NCBI GenBank assembly: GCA_964035015.1
Contig: OZ036004.1
Coordinates: 13,003,927-13,067,926, forward strand
Reading direction: 5' to 3'
Length of the DNA stretch: 64,000 nucleotides
Source: Corallium rubrum
Taxonomy: Eukaryota; Cnidaria; Anthozoa; Scleralcyonacea; Coralliidae
Shown: positions 1 through 11,375 of the stretch, one piece after another
How positions within the stretch are numbered: position 1 is the first letter of the stretch
Layout: every line of letters begins with the position of its first letter
The notes under the pieces: model-generated
Told to the model about the DNA's origin: nothing
Databases searched by the model: none
What the model saw: the letters and a program-made list of their open reading frames with translations, nothing else
Translations under genes and position numbers: made by a program

Positions 1-102
1 AAGAAGTTTCATCCTGATTTCAAATGGGATGTTACCAAAACCCTGAATGACTTGCAAAAGTATTGCTCATTGGAGAATGTTAGAACGTTTGTATGCATAT
101 AA
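1..102 (+). CDS. Possible partial 3' coding exon, unknown protein
   Basis: Reading from base 1 in frame 1 gives 33 sense codons and then TAA. The peptide is non-repetitive and has balanced composition (FKWDVTKTLNDLQKYC near its middle), unlike the low-complexity translations around it. A possible splice donor (GTATGC) lies at about 92, so this may be the end of an internal exon. It begins upstream of the window. I do not recognise the family. It could also be a fragment of a transposon gene. Confidence 0.3.
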   Translation, partial: KKFHPDFKWDVTKTLNDLQKYCSLENVRTFVCI

Positions 103-1330
103 TTATATATGTCTGGATTTTTTTACTATACACTGTTAAGTATAATTCTTAAATTTAACTTTCTAGTTTTTTGCTACAATACAAGTTATAATTTATACTA
201 AATGCTTTGTATTGGTTAAATTAATTTGTAGCAGTAAGTTCTTAAAATAGGATCGTGGAATGCTTTCTTCTTATACAATATACTGTATATATGACATTAT
301 GTATATGGCGTGTTTGCACTGTATGTTGTACCTGCAATCCTGCATGTGTCGATATTTGTCTGGGGCATCTATGCGATGGCAAGTCTTTTCCCTGATTAAA
401 CTATTTCTTCTATTCTCAAGTGAGAAATGGGGATTTTTTGTATATATTAAGTACATGTATTAGACAAATAAATAATGCAACTCAATACATGTACATTTGA
501 TTTTTTCTCAAAATAATAATTTTCTTGTTTTTTAAAACATCAAGAATCCATTCTAGAATCAGTGCCAGAAAAAGTTTACTTACTTGCAGACTATTTTTAC
601 TCATTTTAAGCAAAAATATTCTTTATTAAATTCTTGTCTAGAATAATATTCTTACTATACTCACTGACACGAATTATTTTGCTTGTTTTCAGCAATTCGT
701 TACGTAAAACAAGTAATTTTTTTGCTTGAAACAAGAATTCCACGAGAATATTATTTCTTATCTTAAGTAAAATTATTCTCGAAAAATTCTAGGTAAGAAT
801 TATAAAATTCTTGACAAGATTCTTGGTATGAATATTATTCTTACTATACTGAGAACAGTCTTACTTGTTTTAAGTATTTTTTTCTCTTAAAATAAGAATC
901 AGGATTTTGCTGTTTATTGAACATATTTTTGCCAAATGCTTGATTGCACTCATTTCTCCATATCTTATACAAGTGTTTGATATTCATAGACAAAATATTT
1001 ATAAAAATAAAACAAAACAATAGACTTAATTGTCAGTCCATTGTCTATGCAAAAATGCTATCATAGACCAAGGACCAACCCGTTATGTTTTGTTTAAACT
1101 TAGATTATAATGTTATTAAATAACTTGCTGGTGGAGGTATGCAGTCGTGCACTCTATAGTTGTTACTATTTTTGTATATTGTATAATATTTGAAATACAA
1201 ACTTTTTATTACTTGTGCATGGTGGTTGTCTGTTGAGTTACGCTGATTAGAGTATCAGTTGTGGAGCAAGTACATTTTTTTAACACAATAGATGGTCCTC
1301 AAAGATTAGAATAGTCTAAATTATTCCTAT
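103..1330. other. AT-rich non-coding stretch with degenerate AAGAAT/ATTCTT repeats
   Basis: No convincing gene is visible. Between about 540 and 905 the sequence repeats variants of AAGAAT and ATTCTT and of TTGTTTTAAG in both orientations. This looks like an old dispersed or tandem repeat able to fold on itself. The rest is unstructured AT-rich sequence. Confidence 0.4.
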
Positions 1331-1334
1331 TTTT

Positions 1335-1615
1335 TCATTACCAAAACAGCCCTGTAAAAACAGGCCCTGAAAAAGAATAGAATTTTCCCAAAAGTGTCCA
1401 AAATGGCACTGTCTATTATATTGGGGCCAAAACAGCCCTATTAAAAAGGGGCTCTTGCAGAGTTTAAAACAGCCCTTTCAGAAGGACCAAAACAGCCCTA
1501 AAAAAGGAGCCAAAATTGGCCCTCTTTCAACAGAGCCAAAACAGCCCCATTAAAAGGGGGCCGGCTGAGGGTCACAATTTTGGCCCTTATTTTGGGGCCA
1601 AATTGGCTCTTCTAA
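1335..1615. repeat. Degenerate tandem repeat, GCCAAAACAGCCC units
   Basis: Imperfect units built on GCCAAAACAGCCC alternate with their partial complement (GGGGCC, AAGGGGGCC), so neighbouring units can pair into short hairpins. About seven units can be seen by eye. No open reading frame of note crosses it. Confidence 0.6.
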
Positions 1616-2479
1616 AATTACTGTGCATGTACTGTATGAATAAACTTAATTAGTAAATGATGATTGGTTTCTTCTTTTAATATAAATTTACATGTACGTG
1701 TACAGTAGCTATAGTACTAAGTGCTGATATCCACATGAACCAATAACTACATGTGCTGTATTACAATTATTATTTACATTTTATTATCTGGCTTAAATAC
1801 AATGTCTGCTTAATTCTAGTATTCAATGTTTATATACTTTCATAGTTTACAGAATTGAAATCATATAAACAAGTAATGACTTAGATTAGATGGGGGCTCA
1901 AGGGTTAGGGTGACTGGGATAATGTTGAGAGTTGAGCTCCTTTATGTCCATGTCGCATTATGGTCATAAATAAAGGCATTCCTTAACAAGACATTGTCTG
2001 CTTGGATAGATGTGTAAAAGGTGAGTATCTGGCACCTGAAAACCAGACAGCTCATAGTAACATAGATTGGTAATGGTGGGTAGTAGCTTGAATTAGTTGT
2101 GACTTAATTAGGATGACTGCATGGGATGATGTAGATGGTTGAGCTCCTAGGGCTGTCTTTGACATGTCCCATTACCCTTGCTCTGGGTTATGCAGCACAT
2201 TAAATTCAGCTAGACCTTTACTTGTGTGTTGGTCAGGCTGTCCATGTTGAATTCACTGACTGCAAGAATATGTTTTTGGTGTCTTCAAGTTAGTAATTAA
2301 ATATTATCACATATCTCTACTGTTTGTTGTATTGCCTTCTTTTTAGAAAAAAATAATTACGCACTTACTATTACAAGAACTATTACAATAATTCACTAAT
2401 CCAAATCCAATTTTGACACTTTTTCAAAAAAAGTATAAAATTATGTGCTAAAAAATGTTTTAAAACTTCAGAAATTTTG
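1616..2479. other. Non-coding stretch with an imperfect ~200-bp direct repeat
   Basis: The phrase TTGAGCTCCT, preceded by a similar GATGACTG/GGTGACTG segment, occurs at about 1907-1941 and again at about 2111-2149. This suggests a diverged tandem duplication of roughly 200 bp. No coding signal is seen. Confidence 0.35.
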
Positions 2480-2611
2480 ATTAAAAGTGTTGTCAGAATG
2501 CGGGAAATGCCATTTCCGAGATCCAAATTTCAAAAATTTTCCGGGGGGGCATGCCCCCGGACCCTCCTACATAGTCTGACTAAGTGCGGAAAATTCCTAG
2601 ATCCGCCCCTG
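2480..2611. mobile_element. Terminal fragment of a hAT-type DNA transposon
   Basis: The segment ends in CCTAGATCCGCCCCTG. Its reverse complement, CAGGGGCGGATCTAGG, is a terminal inverted repeat I associate with animal hAT elements. A GGGGGGGCATGCCCCC hairpin lies inside. Related internal motifs recur at about 8056-8145 and 10150-10260. The opposite terminus was not found, so this is a solo end or the partner is outside the window. Confidence 0.45.
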
Positions 2612-3307
2612 CGCGGTATTTATTGAATAATCGCCAATAGCAAATCCATAAATTTCCAAGGCCAAAAGGATCAATATAAATTAGGTCAATAACGGACTAC
2701 CATCATTTTCGTCGTCATAGGTCATAGTTTACTCGAATCCGAATAATCCATTTAGATGGGCCACAAATGAATGATAACGAACTTCTAGCCTCGAACTATT
2801 GACATTGTTCATAAAATAGCTATATTTTAAAATTATTAGACACGCGTGAAACAGTGCGACTGACCTTTTGGAACGCGCAGTTGCCATACATAACGAATGC
2901 ATTCTCGAATTCAACGAGGGGAAAGTTCCTACTTTCTACAGCACAAGATTGATGATTCGCTTCGCACGGGATTGTTTACGTCTTCAAATTACCTAGATCA
3001 GCAATATTTTCACTTCGTTTTGGCGTTTAACCACGCCTCCAACTAAATTTTTTATGCGGAATTTTGATTTCATTGGATAAGATCACAGTTATGTCAACAA
3101 CACTGCACTACGATTGGACGATTTTCATCTGTGATGACAGTTTCTTTCGTGATGTCAATGGAAAGCTAATACAGTAACAGTTTCGTTCCTGCGGGGAACG
3201 AAACAAAAACATAAATACATACATATAAATACATTGATTAATTAATACATATACATAAATATGACTGATACGCGACAGGGGGGGGGGGGGGGACAGAAAA
3301 AACATCC
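2612..3307. other. Non-coding stretch with a 15-bp poly-G run
   Basis: No gene is visible. A run of 15 G residues lies at 3278-3292, next to a stretch of ATACAT-like repeats (about 3210-3262). Confidence 0.4.
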
Positions 3308-3655
3308 CAATTGATAACCTCCCCTAAAAAGCCCGGTAAGCGAGATCTCACTGTGTAGTTTTTTTCCTGTTAAAAATTCCTCTGCGTTTATATGGCCAAC
3401 CGGGCTAGCCCAGTTAGCGAGATCTCACTTGAAAGAGGCGAGATCTCGGTAAGCGGGATGAAAATTTCCCATGTAAACAGTCGCTAACCGGGCTGGCCCG
3501 CTTACTGAGATGATTTTTCAAAGGGATGCCGACGCCATCTATTGTCGTTGTTGTAAAATCATCCCGGTGGGCGGGATGAAATTCATTCATATAAACGCGA
3601 GCCAGAAATCACGAGCTATCCCGGTAAGCGGGCTGGCTCGCCTCCAAATAAACAG
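3308..3655. repeat. Hairpin-rich repeat with CGAGATCTC / CCCGGTAAGCGGG motifs
   Basis: Several imperfect inverted copies of GCCCGGTAAGCGAG, GAGATCTC and CCGGGCT occur, spaced by ATATAAACGC/ATGTAAACAG-like linkers. This is typical of a foldback or MITE-type repeat. There is no coding capacity. Confidence 0.5.
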
Positions 3656-3859
3656 CCCCTAATTCACATAACTCGGGCTACTCATAGCAATGCAGCTTGG
3701 CATAGCCTGTGCACGAAACAGCGTGTACATATTAAGCGTTTGTTAAAAAGTACAAAATAACCTACAGTGCAATCTACAGTGCTAGATTCGGTAGATTCAA
3801 GCGATCATTACACAACCCCGTTAAGTTAGCTGCCAGTTGGCTAGCCGTTAGTGAAAAAG

Positions 3860-4043
3860 CTGGATTGAACGAGCTACAGTTAGGGCCTGTTTATACGGAG
3901 CCGAGTTACCCGACTAGCCGAGTTACTCAGCAAACCGAGTTACCCGCCATGCTGGATTGAACGAGCTACAGTTAGGGCCTGTTTATATGGAGCCGAGTTA
4001 CCCGGCTAGCCGAGTTACTCAGCAAACCGAGTTACCCGCCATG
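3860..4043. repeat. Two tandem copies of a 92-bp unit
   Basis: The unit starting CTGGATTGAACGAGCTAC at 3860 is repeated at 3952 with few differences (for example TTATACGGAG versus TTATATGGAG). It contains internal repeats of CCGAGTTAC and lies immediately before a transposon-like open reading frame. It may be part of that element's terminus. Confidence 0.75.
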
Positions 4044-4811
4044 TATAGAAATTCAATGCTTAACTCGGCCAGCCGAGATCCCGGCAAAACAGCCGAGATC
4101 TCGGCATGCCGGGATGAAAATATTCCCGAGCCGAGTTCAATTCGCCACAACAGCGCACGCGCCACTTATGAAAACAATCGGGAACTGCTCGTCACAGGCA
4201 AGAATAAAGGTGACAATGCTGTGTTCTCAGAGGAGAGAAAGAAATCATTATCTGAGGGTGACAAGGGCTCATACTTTAACCAGGAAAAGCAGTGGCCAAA
4301 GCTTTCTCCAGACAGCTCTGAAGTTAGAGAATTACCCTCTCGAAGCAAACAGAAACTAAACAAAAGCATTGAAAGCCTTCAGAAAAGAAATGCCGCATTC
4401 GCAGAAGTGACATCAGAATCATTATCCGAATCGAGCTCGCGGGAATCGGTCTCAGATTTTGCATCGAGCGACAGTGAGGATAATATATTCGTCTCTTATC
4501 AATCGGCCGTTGGAAATTATATTGTTAATCCTGGATGTCTACAAGAAATGGTCGACAACTCAGCAGTGTGTAAAGATTGTCATAGCCCACTGCAAATAGT
4601 CGAAAAAGCCAATTCGAGACAAGGATTGGGAGCGAAATGGGTATATGTTGCACAAGCGAGACTTGCATCTGCCTCTGGCGGAGCAGAAATCTTGCCGGCA
4701 TTCCTCTTCTGCTTCTTCGCCGATCGTGCAGTAATTTTGCTTGGCGCAGTTTTACACTTTGGCATCTTCGACCAGGCCAGTCGCCAGTCGCAATATTATT
4801 GGTTATTATAA
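4041..4811 (+). CDS. Putative first exon of a Mutator-like transposase-type protein
   Basis: The frame is open from 3957, but the first part overlaps the 92-bp tandem repeat, so I chose the ATG at 4041. A credible protein runs from about 4186: charged and serine-rich, then an acidic SSDSEDN stretch, then a segment GNYIVNP...VCKDCHSPLQIVE...GLGAKW. A single CxxC motif followed by a GLG(S/A) phrase resembles the start of cnidarian proteins annotated as Mutator-like transposase-domain proteins. The match is from memory and weak. A splice donor (GTATAT at 4641) falls just after GAKW, and the codons after it look non-coding. The coding part therefore probably ends at 4640. No downstream exons were found. 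Confidence 0.4.
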   Translation: MYRNSMLNSASRDPGKTAEISACRDENIPEPSSIRHNSARATYENNRELLVTGKNKGDNAVFSEERKKSLSEGDKGSYFNQEKQWPKLSPDSSEVRELPSRSKQKLNKSIESLQKRNAAFAEVTSESLSESSSRESVSDFASSDSEDNIFVSYQSAVGNYIVNPGCLQEMVDNSAVCKDCHSPLQIVEKANSRQGLGAKWVYVAQARLASASGGAEILPAFLFCFFADRAVILLGAVLHFGIFDQASRQSQYYWLL

Positions 4812-6690
4812 AATAACATTTTGAAAACAAGGGCGGCGATTGGTTGAAAGTCGTGTTTCTATAACTTTATGGAAACACGGCAAGGTCCACGCCATTCAAT
4901 ACGCCACCATTACGGTGTAGGCATTACCAGAAATTTGGGACAAGATGGTGGCGCGCGTGCGTATTAAGGACCATAATAATGGAGATTCTCAACAGTAAAT
5001 AATAAGGAGAGCACATAATAATTCGGTGACATATTTCTTCTTTGCCCGACTCCATTTGACTTCAGCATGGACTAAGGAACAGTTATAACTAAAAACGTTT
5101 GCTTACTTCGACGACAAAGTACTTCCCTAGCTCGTCTTATTTTTGCACTGAAAGCGCCACTATCCATAGTGTTAGCCATAGTAATCTTTGCAAACAGGTT
5201 CTAGAAATTGGCCAAATTGACCAACAACGTTACGGGCGATGCGAAGTGCCCGACTCGCGTTGCATTCGGCATGAGTCAGTCTACTTCAAGAGCACATAAA
5301 GGTCCTCATTTATCTCTAGCATAGTACTTCCCAAAGCGTTTGAACTTGCTTGATTTCACAGTCCTTTTCGTGCACGATTTAGGCGAATTCTAAAGAACTC
5401 AATGACCTGAATAATGAGAAACACTAGAATACAGTAGAATCACACCATTAGAAATTCTAGAATACATAATTATATTATTAGGCGAATATAGCCGCTGCGG
5501 CACAAATGGCCCAAATTTCTGGTAATGGATACGCCATTATACGCCATCCAGTACGCCATTATGATTACGCCCACTACAATTTCTCGTTCTCCCAAACTTC
5601 CATGCGTGTTTCTATAACTCTATATGGAACACGGAAAATGTTTTCTATTTCTTAAACAGTAACAGGATTTTATTTTTTTGCGGTCCGGTATCCATCTGAT
5701 TCGCGCGCTCTGATTGGTTTAGCGAGCGGTCCGTATCACACGATACGGACCCCGATAAGGACCGCTGCGGATTTCAAAACAAAAACAAAAAAACGTAATT
5801 TATTTTTTTTACATTCTGTCATTTAAAATTGATCGATTTTCATAACTATTTCGCTTGCCACAGAAAAAATATATTCAACAGAGAGCTACGGGGATGGAAA
5901 TGAGTTTTCTTATCCAAATGGCTTTGATAACTTCATGTGAAAACAGCGAATTTTAAAAGAATGCGAGAAAACTGTGAAAAAGCAAAATTTCAGCGAGCGA
6001 CATTTATAAAGTTTTAACTGAGTATTATTGCTCAACGACGTATGAAAACAGTTTAAAACAGTAGGCAAAACATACATATTAAACTTGTGAACACAGTATT
6101 TTGAATCAGTAAATGAAACTATATAGAAGTATATATAAAAAAACATACCACGAGAAGATAGAAAAGCTGAAACCTTTTGATACTATTACTGTCATTCTTC
6201 TGTCGTCCGACTATACTCAACAAAACCGCCACAAGTCTTTACCCTTTAGTCAAATATTTTCCACATGCTAACCTCGTGTCATGTCTTTGAAAAAAGTTAC
6301 AAATGGCTTAGCATTTTCGTCTTCAAACTCGAACAACCCACTTTCAATTTCCATGCAGTCAGCCAGTATTGAAAGCGATTTTCCAAGCCAACAGCCAAAA
6401 ACGAGTAAGCTACGAAGAAGAACGACGAAGAATCTTTATCAACTAAACTTTAAAAACACTTGGACTGCATTCTGACTTCCCTTCCTAACTATAGATCTTC
6501 AAGTTTTGACTGTTTTTTAATCACAAAAGAGGTTCCAAGCTTCCCTGTCAGACTGCATGTCGGCAGTTGTTTACTGTCGAACGATAAACTTTGGACTTTT
6601 GAATACCACGTGAACGTCATCTCGATTACGCAACTTAATTCAATTATAATTAATTTAATTTATCTAATTATGTAACAAAAAAATAAATAC
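4812..6690. other. Non-coding stretch with scattered repeat fragments
   Basis: A phrase near GTGTTTCTATAACT occurs at about 4852 and again at 5609. An inverted pair (ACCAGAAATTTGGG at about 4926; CCCAAATTTCTGGT at about 5510) suggests a decayed inverted-repeat element between 4840 and 5650. A GGTCCGTAT/ATACGGACC palindrome lies at 5726-5750. No gene is seen. Confidence 0.4.
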
Positions 6691-6830
6691 GTTATTTACC
6701 GTTTTGGTCGGTCCGTATAGAAAAATATTTGCCCTCGGTCTCAAAAATGTCCCTCGGCCTGCGGCCTCGGGCCTTTTTTAAGACCTCGGGCAAATATTTT
6801 TCTATACGGACCTCCCTGCCGATAAATAAC
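6691..6830. repeat. Foldback element, ~140 bp
   Basis: The arms GTCCGTATAGAAAAATATTT and the complement AAATATTTTTCTATACGGAC flank a GC-rich centre (CCTCGGCCTGCGGCCTCGGG). The outer GTTATTTACC/GATAAATAAC pair extends the stem. Confidence 0.8.
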
Positions 6831-8344
6831 ATATATATCTTTACAATCAGAGTGGGCGGAGACACGTCAAAAATTGCGAGAAACCCCGCGAAATATTCAA
6901 AGCGTAATATCCGCAGGAGGAATTTTGAGTCACGGGTTTTGCGTGGAATTTTAAGCGCGGGTTTTAACCGATTCCTCCCAAATTTGTACACATCATTGGT
7001 GTATACAAGGGCTACAAAAAGTTGTGCGCGTGTTGTATTTAACTTAAAATTAATCGAGTTACGAGTCTTCTTTTGTCCATTGTTTGCGAAATTATCCAGG
7101 TCGGGAAAGAATATGCCCTAGCTGACAAACCACTAAAACAATAAGAAAACGAGCACACTCTTTTTTAGAACTATCTTTCAGAAGTGTAACTATGACAATT
7201 TGACAGGTTTTTAGTAAAACTGGCGATGAACTACGAGCGCGGGGCGAAGGCACCTTGATTTTAAACATGTGAGTACATCTCACAAAGCATTTTATTTATT
7301 TCTGATTTAATTATTTGGTGGTGTTCTTCATCTATCTGGCTATATTTGGTGAAAATTTGAGAGAAATTGGGGGAAAATTCAGCGTGTAATAGCAAATCTC
7401 CTGACATGCCTTCCTAGGGTATCCGGTAACCTTAACCGTCCAGAATTATTGTTCATACTTGACATGTAATTAACGAAGTGCGTATATATATAGTTCGCGT
7501 ATAATGAGTATCATATAATTAATAACAATACAATAATATGTAAGCAGTGGCTGATTATCAGTTTCGGATCCTGTAATCAAATAAATTTCACGTTCCTCTA
7601 AAGCCTGGTCTCCAAGCATAAGATCGCCCGAATCGTGCCAATCATAATTGCATGGCACGAAAAGTTAAAATGGATGCTTTCGAGCACAGATAGTACTGAT
7701 TTTTCGTTCTTTAGATATCTACCGTACGTCGTTCGAAAATTTTTGTACTTTTTTTCAGGCTCAGCAGCAACAGTTAATTTATCTTTGTAATCAGGGTTAG
7801 ACTTGTATATGCATTCCTATTTTTGAATTTCCCCATTAAAGCCTCAGTATTCAGTTCACTATCAGCCCCAATTTTCGAATTAATGCCTTCTGGCAAAGGT
7901 AATGATCGCATGAGTCGATCGTCCGGATAAATATCATTCTCTCAGGACGATCGCCCAGATCGTTTGCGCTCGTTCCGATAGTGTTTCCATGCATATGATC
8001 GCCTCGATAGCTTAGGCACTGTTTGGAGCCGATTCGGGCGATCGGTACGATCTTATGGAAACCAGGCTTAAGTGAGTCCTGGGGCACGTCCCTCGAAAAG
8101 TTTAACAATTTAAAATCTCGGAAATGCCATTTCCTGCATTCCGAGGTCTTCCCATAATTGCAATATTCTATGAAAGAGAAATGATGATGCAGCTAACTAT
8201 TTAGAAGCCAGCAATTTTAACTTTAGTTTTAAAAGCGTTTTTTGTTTACTGGTATTGCTGAGTGGTTAATATAACTGGTTTGAATGGTTGAAAGTAAAAA
8301 ATCAGATTGTAGTACATAATTTATAGTGACAGTACTCAAATAAA
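6831..8344. other. Non-coding stretch
   Basis: No gene is visible. Sequence at about 8056-8145 (GGGGCACGTCCCTCG ... GGAAATGCCATTTCC) resembles the hAT fragment at 2480-2611. GATCG-rich sequence at 7915-8060 forms short inverted repeats. Confidence 0.35.
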
Positions 8345-8425
8345 TTTCTTTCGTGTGGCAATTTTGCTTGCCACACTCATCAGGTGATTAGACGCGATAA
8401 TCACCTGATGATTGCCATACGAAAC
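8345..8425. repeat. Short foldback
   Basis: ATCAGGTGATTA pairs with TAATCACCTGAT across GACGCGA. Outer GTGTGGCAA and TTGCCATAC extend the stem imperfectly. Confidence 0.7.
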
Positions 8426-8749
8426 AAATCTGTAGTAAATAAAATTTTAATGAAGTAGCCGAAGTTTACCCTCTTTTCTTATTCCGTTCTACCTCGGTAT
8501 TGAACACTCTATATATATAACAGGTATGCTACGCACGCTCTGATTGGACGACAGCCATTTTCACTTAGAGTACAGAGACACGTTTACGTCATTTTCATTT
8601 TATATTGTACAACGCATGCTCTGTTTGGTTAAATCTCACGTAATCACTGGCGTATTTATTTGATTACGCCATCATTCGTCAGCTGAGTCTCGGTCACTTT
8701 GGTGGCTTCTCCTTGGGTTTTTACCTCGTAAAACGGTTAGTTATTTTAT

Positions 8750-8942
8750 AAAACAAATAGAAAATCGCTTTTGTGACTCTGTACTGTGATACAAACACGA
8801 ATGACGCAATTTCAACCGGAAAAAATGTGTGAAAACACTCGGCTTCGCCTCGTGTTTCCACTAGGCATTTTTTCCGGTTGAAATCACGTCATTCGTGTTT
8901 GTATCACAGTACAGAGACACGCAAGCGATTTTCTATTTGTTA
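8750..8942. repeat. Foldback element, ~190 bp
   Basis: AACAAATAGAAAATCGC pairs with GCGATTTTCTATTTGTT. The stem continues through ACTGTGATACAAACACGAAT and the complementary arm to a loop near 8845. The preceding 8512-8745 sequence carries TCTGATTGG motifs common in such repeats. Confidence 0.8.
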
Positions 8943-8987
8943 AATATATACAGCATATATATATATTACAGTATATATATCTATGTG

Positions 8988-11100
8988 TCAAAAGGACAAC
9001 TTTGATCTTTTTCCTAATATATAACTAATATATTGTACTAATATATAACCAAAAGCCTTAATTAATTTCTGCCCATTATCAAGCAAGGCACATGTAGCAC
9101 CGTTACCACAAGCGAGGCTATGTTGTTGTGAACAAAATGAGCTTTGAGCACCAAAGCCTATCCAAGAGTCGGGAGACAAACAGTCATTCTCATTATTAGC
9201 CAGTAAACCAAGTCTAACTTTACCATTAGCTCCTATCACGTTGACGTTAAATTCTTCCAATCTGCAGTTTTCTTGTAAAGACGATTCAGCCAAAAGTGAC
9301 TTCCAAGCAGTTTTACCAAGATTTGTTTGTCGATACACATTATCAGCAATCAAACTATACATTGAACTTGCTTCGTAGTCGAGCTTGATCCATTTTTGTA
9401 ACACCATTATCTTTCATTCCAAGGCAAATCGTTTAGAGCTGCTCCCATCGGTTCATTTTCGTAATCAATTAATCGTTGTCAACAATCGACTAATATCGAT
9501 TGTATTGATTAAATATGTCATGAATTAAATACGACATGTCCATGGTTTGTCCATTCAAAGGAAGGGGGGTGCTTTTATAAAGTTTTTACTAAATTTGTTG
9601 TCCAACAATTCAGTCACTATTCACGTTTTAAATCACTGTTTAATCGCACTTTCTCGCGCAATCACAGTTCACACAAGAGACATGATGTTTAGTTTACACT
9701 TGACACTCCTAAATGATACTGTGATACTATTGGCTAATCAGTTTATGAATAATTGGTTTAGGGGCCGAACATTTGACTTCACCATTTTAGCTTCGCGGCA
9801 AGATCTTTTTTTAGCATTTTAGTTTAGCTTTTATCTACCAATGATACGGGTAAATAAGTTATTAAATAGGCCCTGCATGTTTATACGTTGCATTTAAATG
9901 TGCAAGTCTGGCAGACGAAAGTAACGTGTGTCATAATTTTATACGATGATAGTATATTTTCGCCGAAGCTCGAAATTATACATTGGAATAGTTTTATGCA
10001 TTTATTGGAAATTCGATGCATCTGAAAAGCGACACATGTATCAGACACTGGTTACAGATGATCTGGACGCATTTAATTCGTTTTAGACATCGTTCTATAT
10101 ATTAATCGTAAAGGAGAGTAGTTCTGAACAGTGCCATATCCAGAGATTATTTGGGCACACCGGTCAGCGCTGAAGGCGCGAGAACCCTCTAGGGGGTCGC
10201 TCCCTGGGAAAATTTTGAAATTTAGAGTCTCGGACATGCCACTTCCTGCATTCTGAGATGGGATTTTTAACATTCTGAGGGGTGATTTTTAAATTCTTGT
10301 AGGGATTGGAAAAAACCCTCAGATTGTAGCCATACTTTATATTTTTTTGGCACCTCGGTTTGGGCGCCCAAACCGGTGTACCGGCGTCTCAAACACCCTC
10401 GATACAGCCCTGCGAACAACTGCATTGAGCCAAAACAAATTTACTGTAACTACTAAAAAATATAAGATAAATTTAATACATAAATTTAAGCAAAATAACA
10501 GTTATTATAATACAATTTATCGTTTAAGAGATGACTGTATTGAGACCATCCTACATGTTTACTTTTTAAAATAACAAACTATTTAAACGTTCAACTTTGT
10601 TTTTGAAAAGTGATGCAATTTTTTTCTTGCTTAAACTTGATGTAGGATATTTTTTCTCTTTATGATTTAATGCATGCTTTTTCCCCCGTCCCAAACCACC
10701 TTGCAGGATTTTTTTCGCAAATCACCACCCCCCCCCCTCCAAAAAAAAAATGAAGTCAAATGGTCGGCCCCTTAACTAAGGCATGTTCGTAATCAGTCAT
10801 TACTTATCTGTTTAACAAAACAAGATTAAATCATTCCGGCATCATGCTGTGCAGAGTTGTAGAGATGATCTGATTATTGTTAAGTATAATCGATTGTGGA
10901 AAAAAACGAAAAAATAATCGATTAATCGATTAATCGATTAATTGGGAACAGCTCTATATTCTTTGTAAATGGATTGTTCCAGTATGAGGCCAACACGGTT
11001 TCTCCGCCTGATAACCCAAATTGTCCATCAGAACCATAAACATTCTTATTGGTCCAGTGTGCAGAGTCGTGGGCAAATGTTCAGTGCTATACCAACAATC
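8988..11100 (-). pseudogene. Broken copy of the fibrinogen-like (skeletal organic matrix 5-like) terminal exon
   Basis: Minus-strand translation of 8988-9407 matches the intact exon at 25945-26472 almost residue for residue (YSLIADNVYRQTNLGK, LACGNGA, IKAFGYILVQ). Differences break it: one extra A in the run just before WIKLDYEA shifts the frame, the stop after ILVQ is lost so the frame runs on, and the exon is cut after the LCLGMK-equivalent by a hAT-like insertion at 9434-10956. The missing N-terminal part reappears at 10957-11100. Homology continues into the 3' flank (to about 8975) and, beyond further insertions, into intron-like sequence at about 22500-22650. No copy of the upstream exons was found. 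This is a duplicated, dead gene copy. Confidence 0.8.
9434..10956. mobile_element. hAT-like DNA element, non-autonomous (~1.5 kb)
   Basis: The element begins TAGAGCTGCTCCCA and ends with the complement of TAGAGCTGTTCCCA. AATTAATCG-type subterminal repeats lie at both ends, which is typical of hAT elements. It splits the exon copy described at 8988-11100, so the insertion is directly demonstrated. The flanking 8-mers (AAATCGTT / TATTCTTT) match at five of eight positions, consistent with an aged 8-bp duplication. No transposase is recognised inside. A CCCAAACCGGT palindrome lies at about 10360. Confidence 0.7.
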
Positions 11101-11120
11101 CAACATGTATTAATAATACG

Positions 11121-11126
<6 letters not shown>

Positions 11127-11183
<57 letters not shown>

Positions 11184-11227
11184 TCTAGATTTTCGCTTAC
11201 CTCAAAAGCTCAAAAGTCTGCAACAGG

Positions 11228-11277
<50 letters not shown>
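11127..11277. repeat. Two (TA)n microsatellites
   Basis: Pure TA runs at about 11127-11176 and 11231-11277 are separated by 55 bp of unique sequence. Translations of the run as (IY)n are artefacts. Confidence 0.9.
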
Positions 11278-11282
<5 letters not shown>

Positions 11283-11375
11283 GAAATATCAAAAAGCGGC
11301 TTACCAAACAACGGCAGAAAATTCCAGAAGAAGGATCCAAGATTGGATTCACAGTCTTGCCCAAGGATAAATTAA

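Noticed and set aside
4525..4830. Minus-strand frame of 101 codons
   Set aside because: Antisense shadow of the plus-strand transposase-like exon, which has the better composition and motif.
10969..11370. 133-codon frame with (IY)n blocks
   Set aside because: It runs through two (TA)n microsatellites and over the antisense of the broken exon copy.
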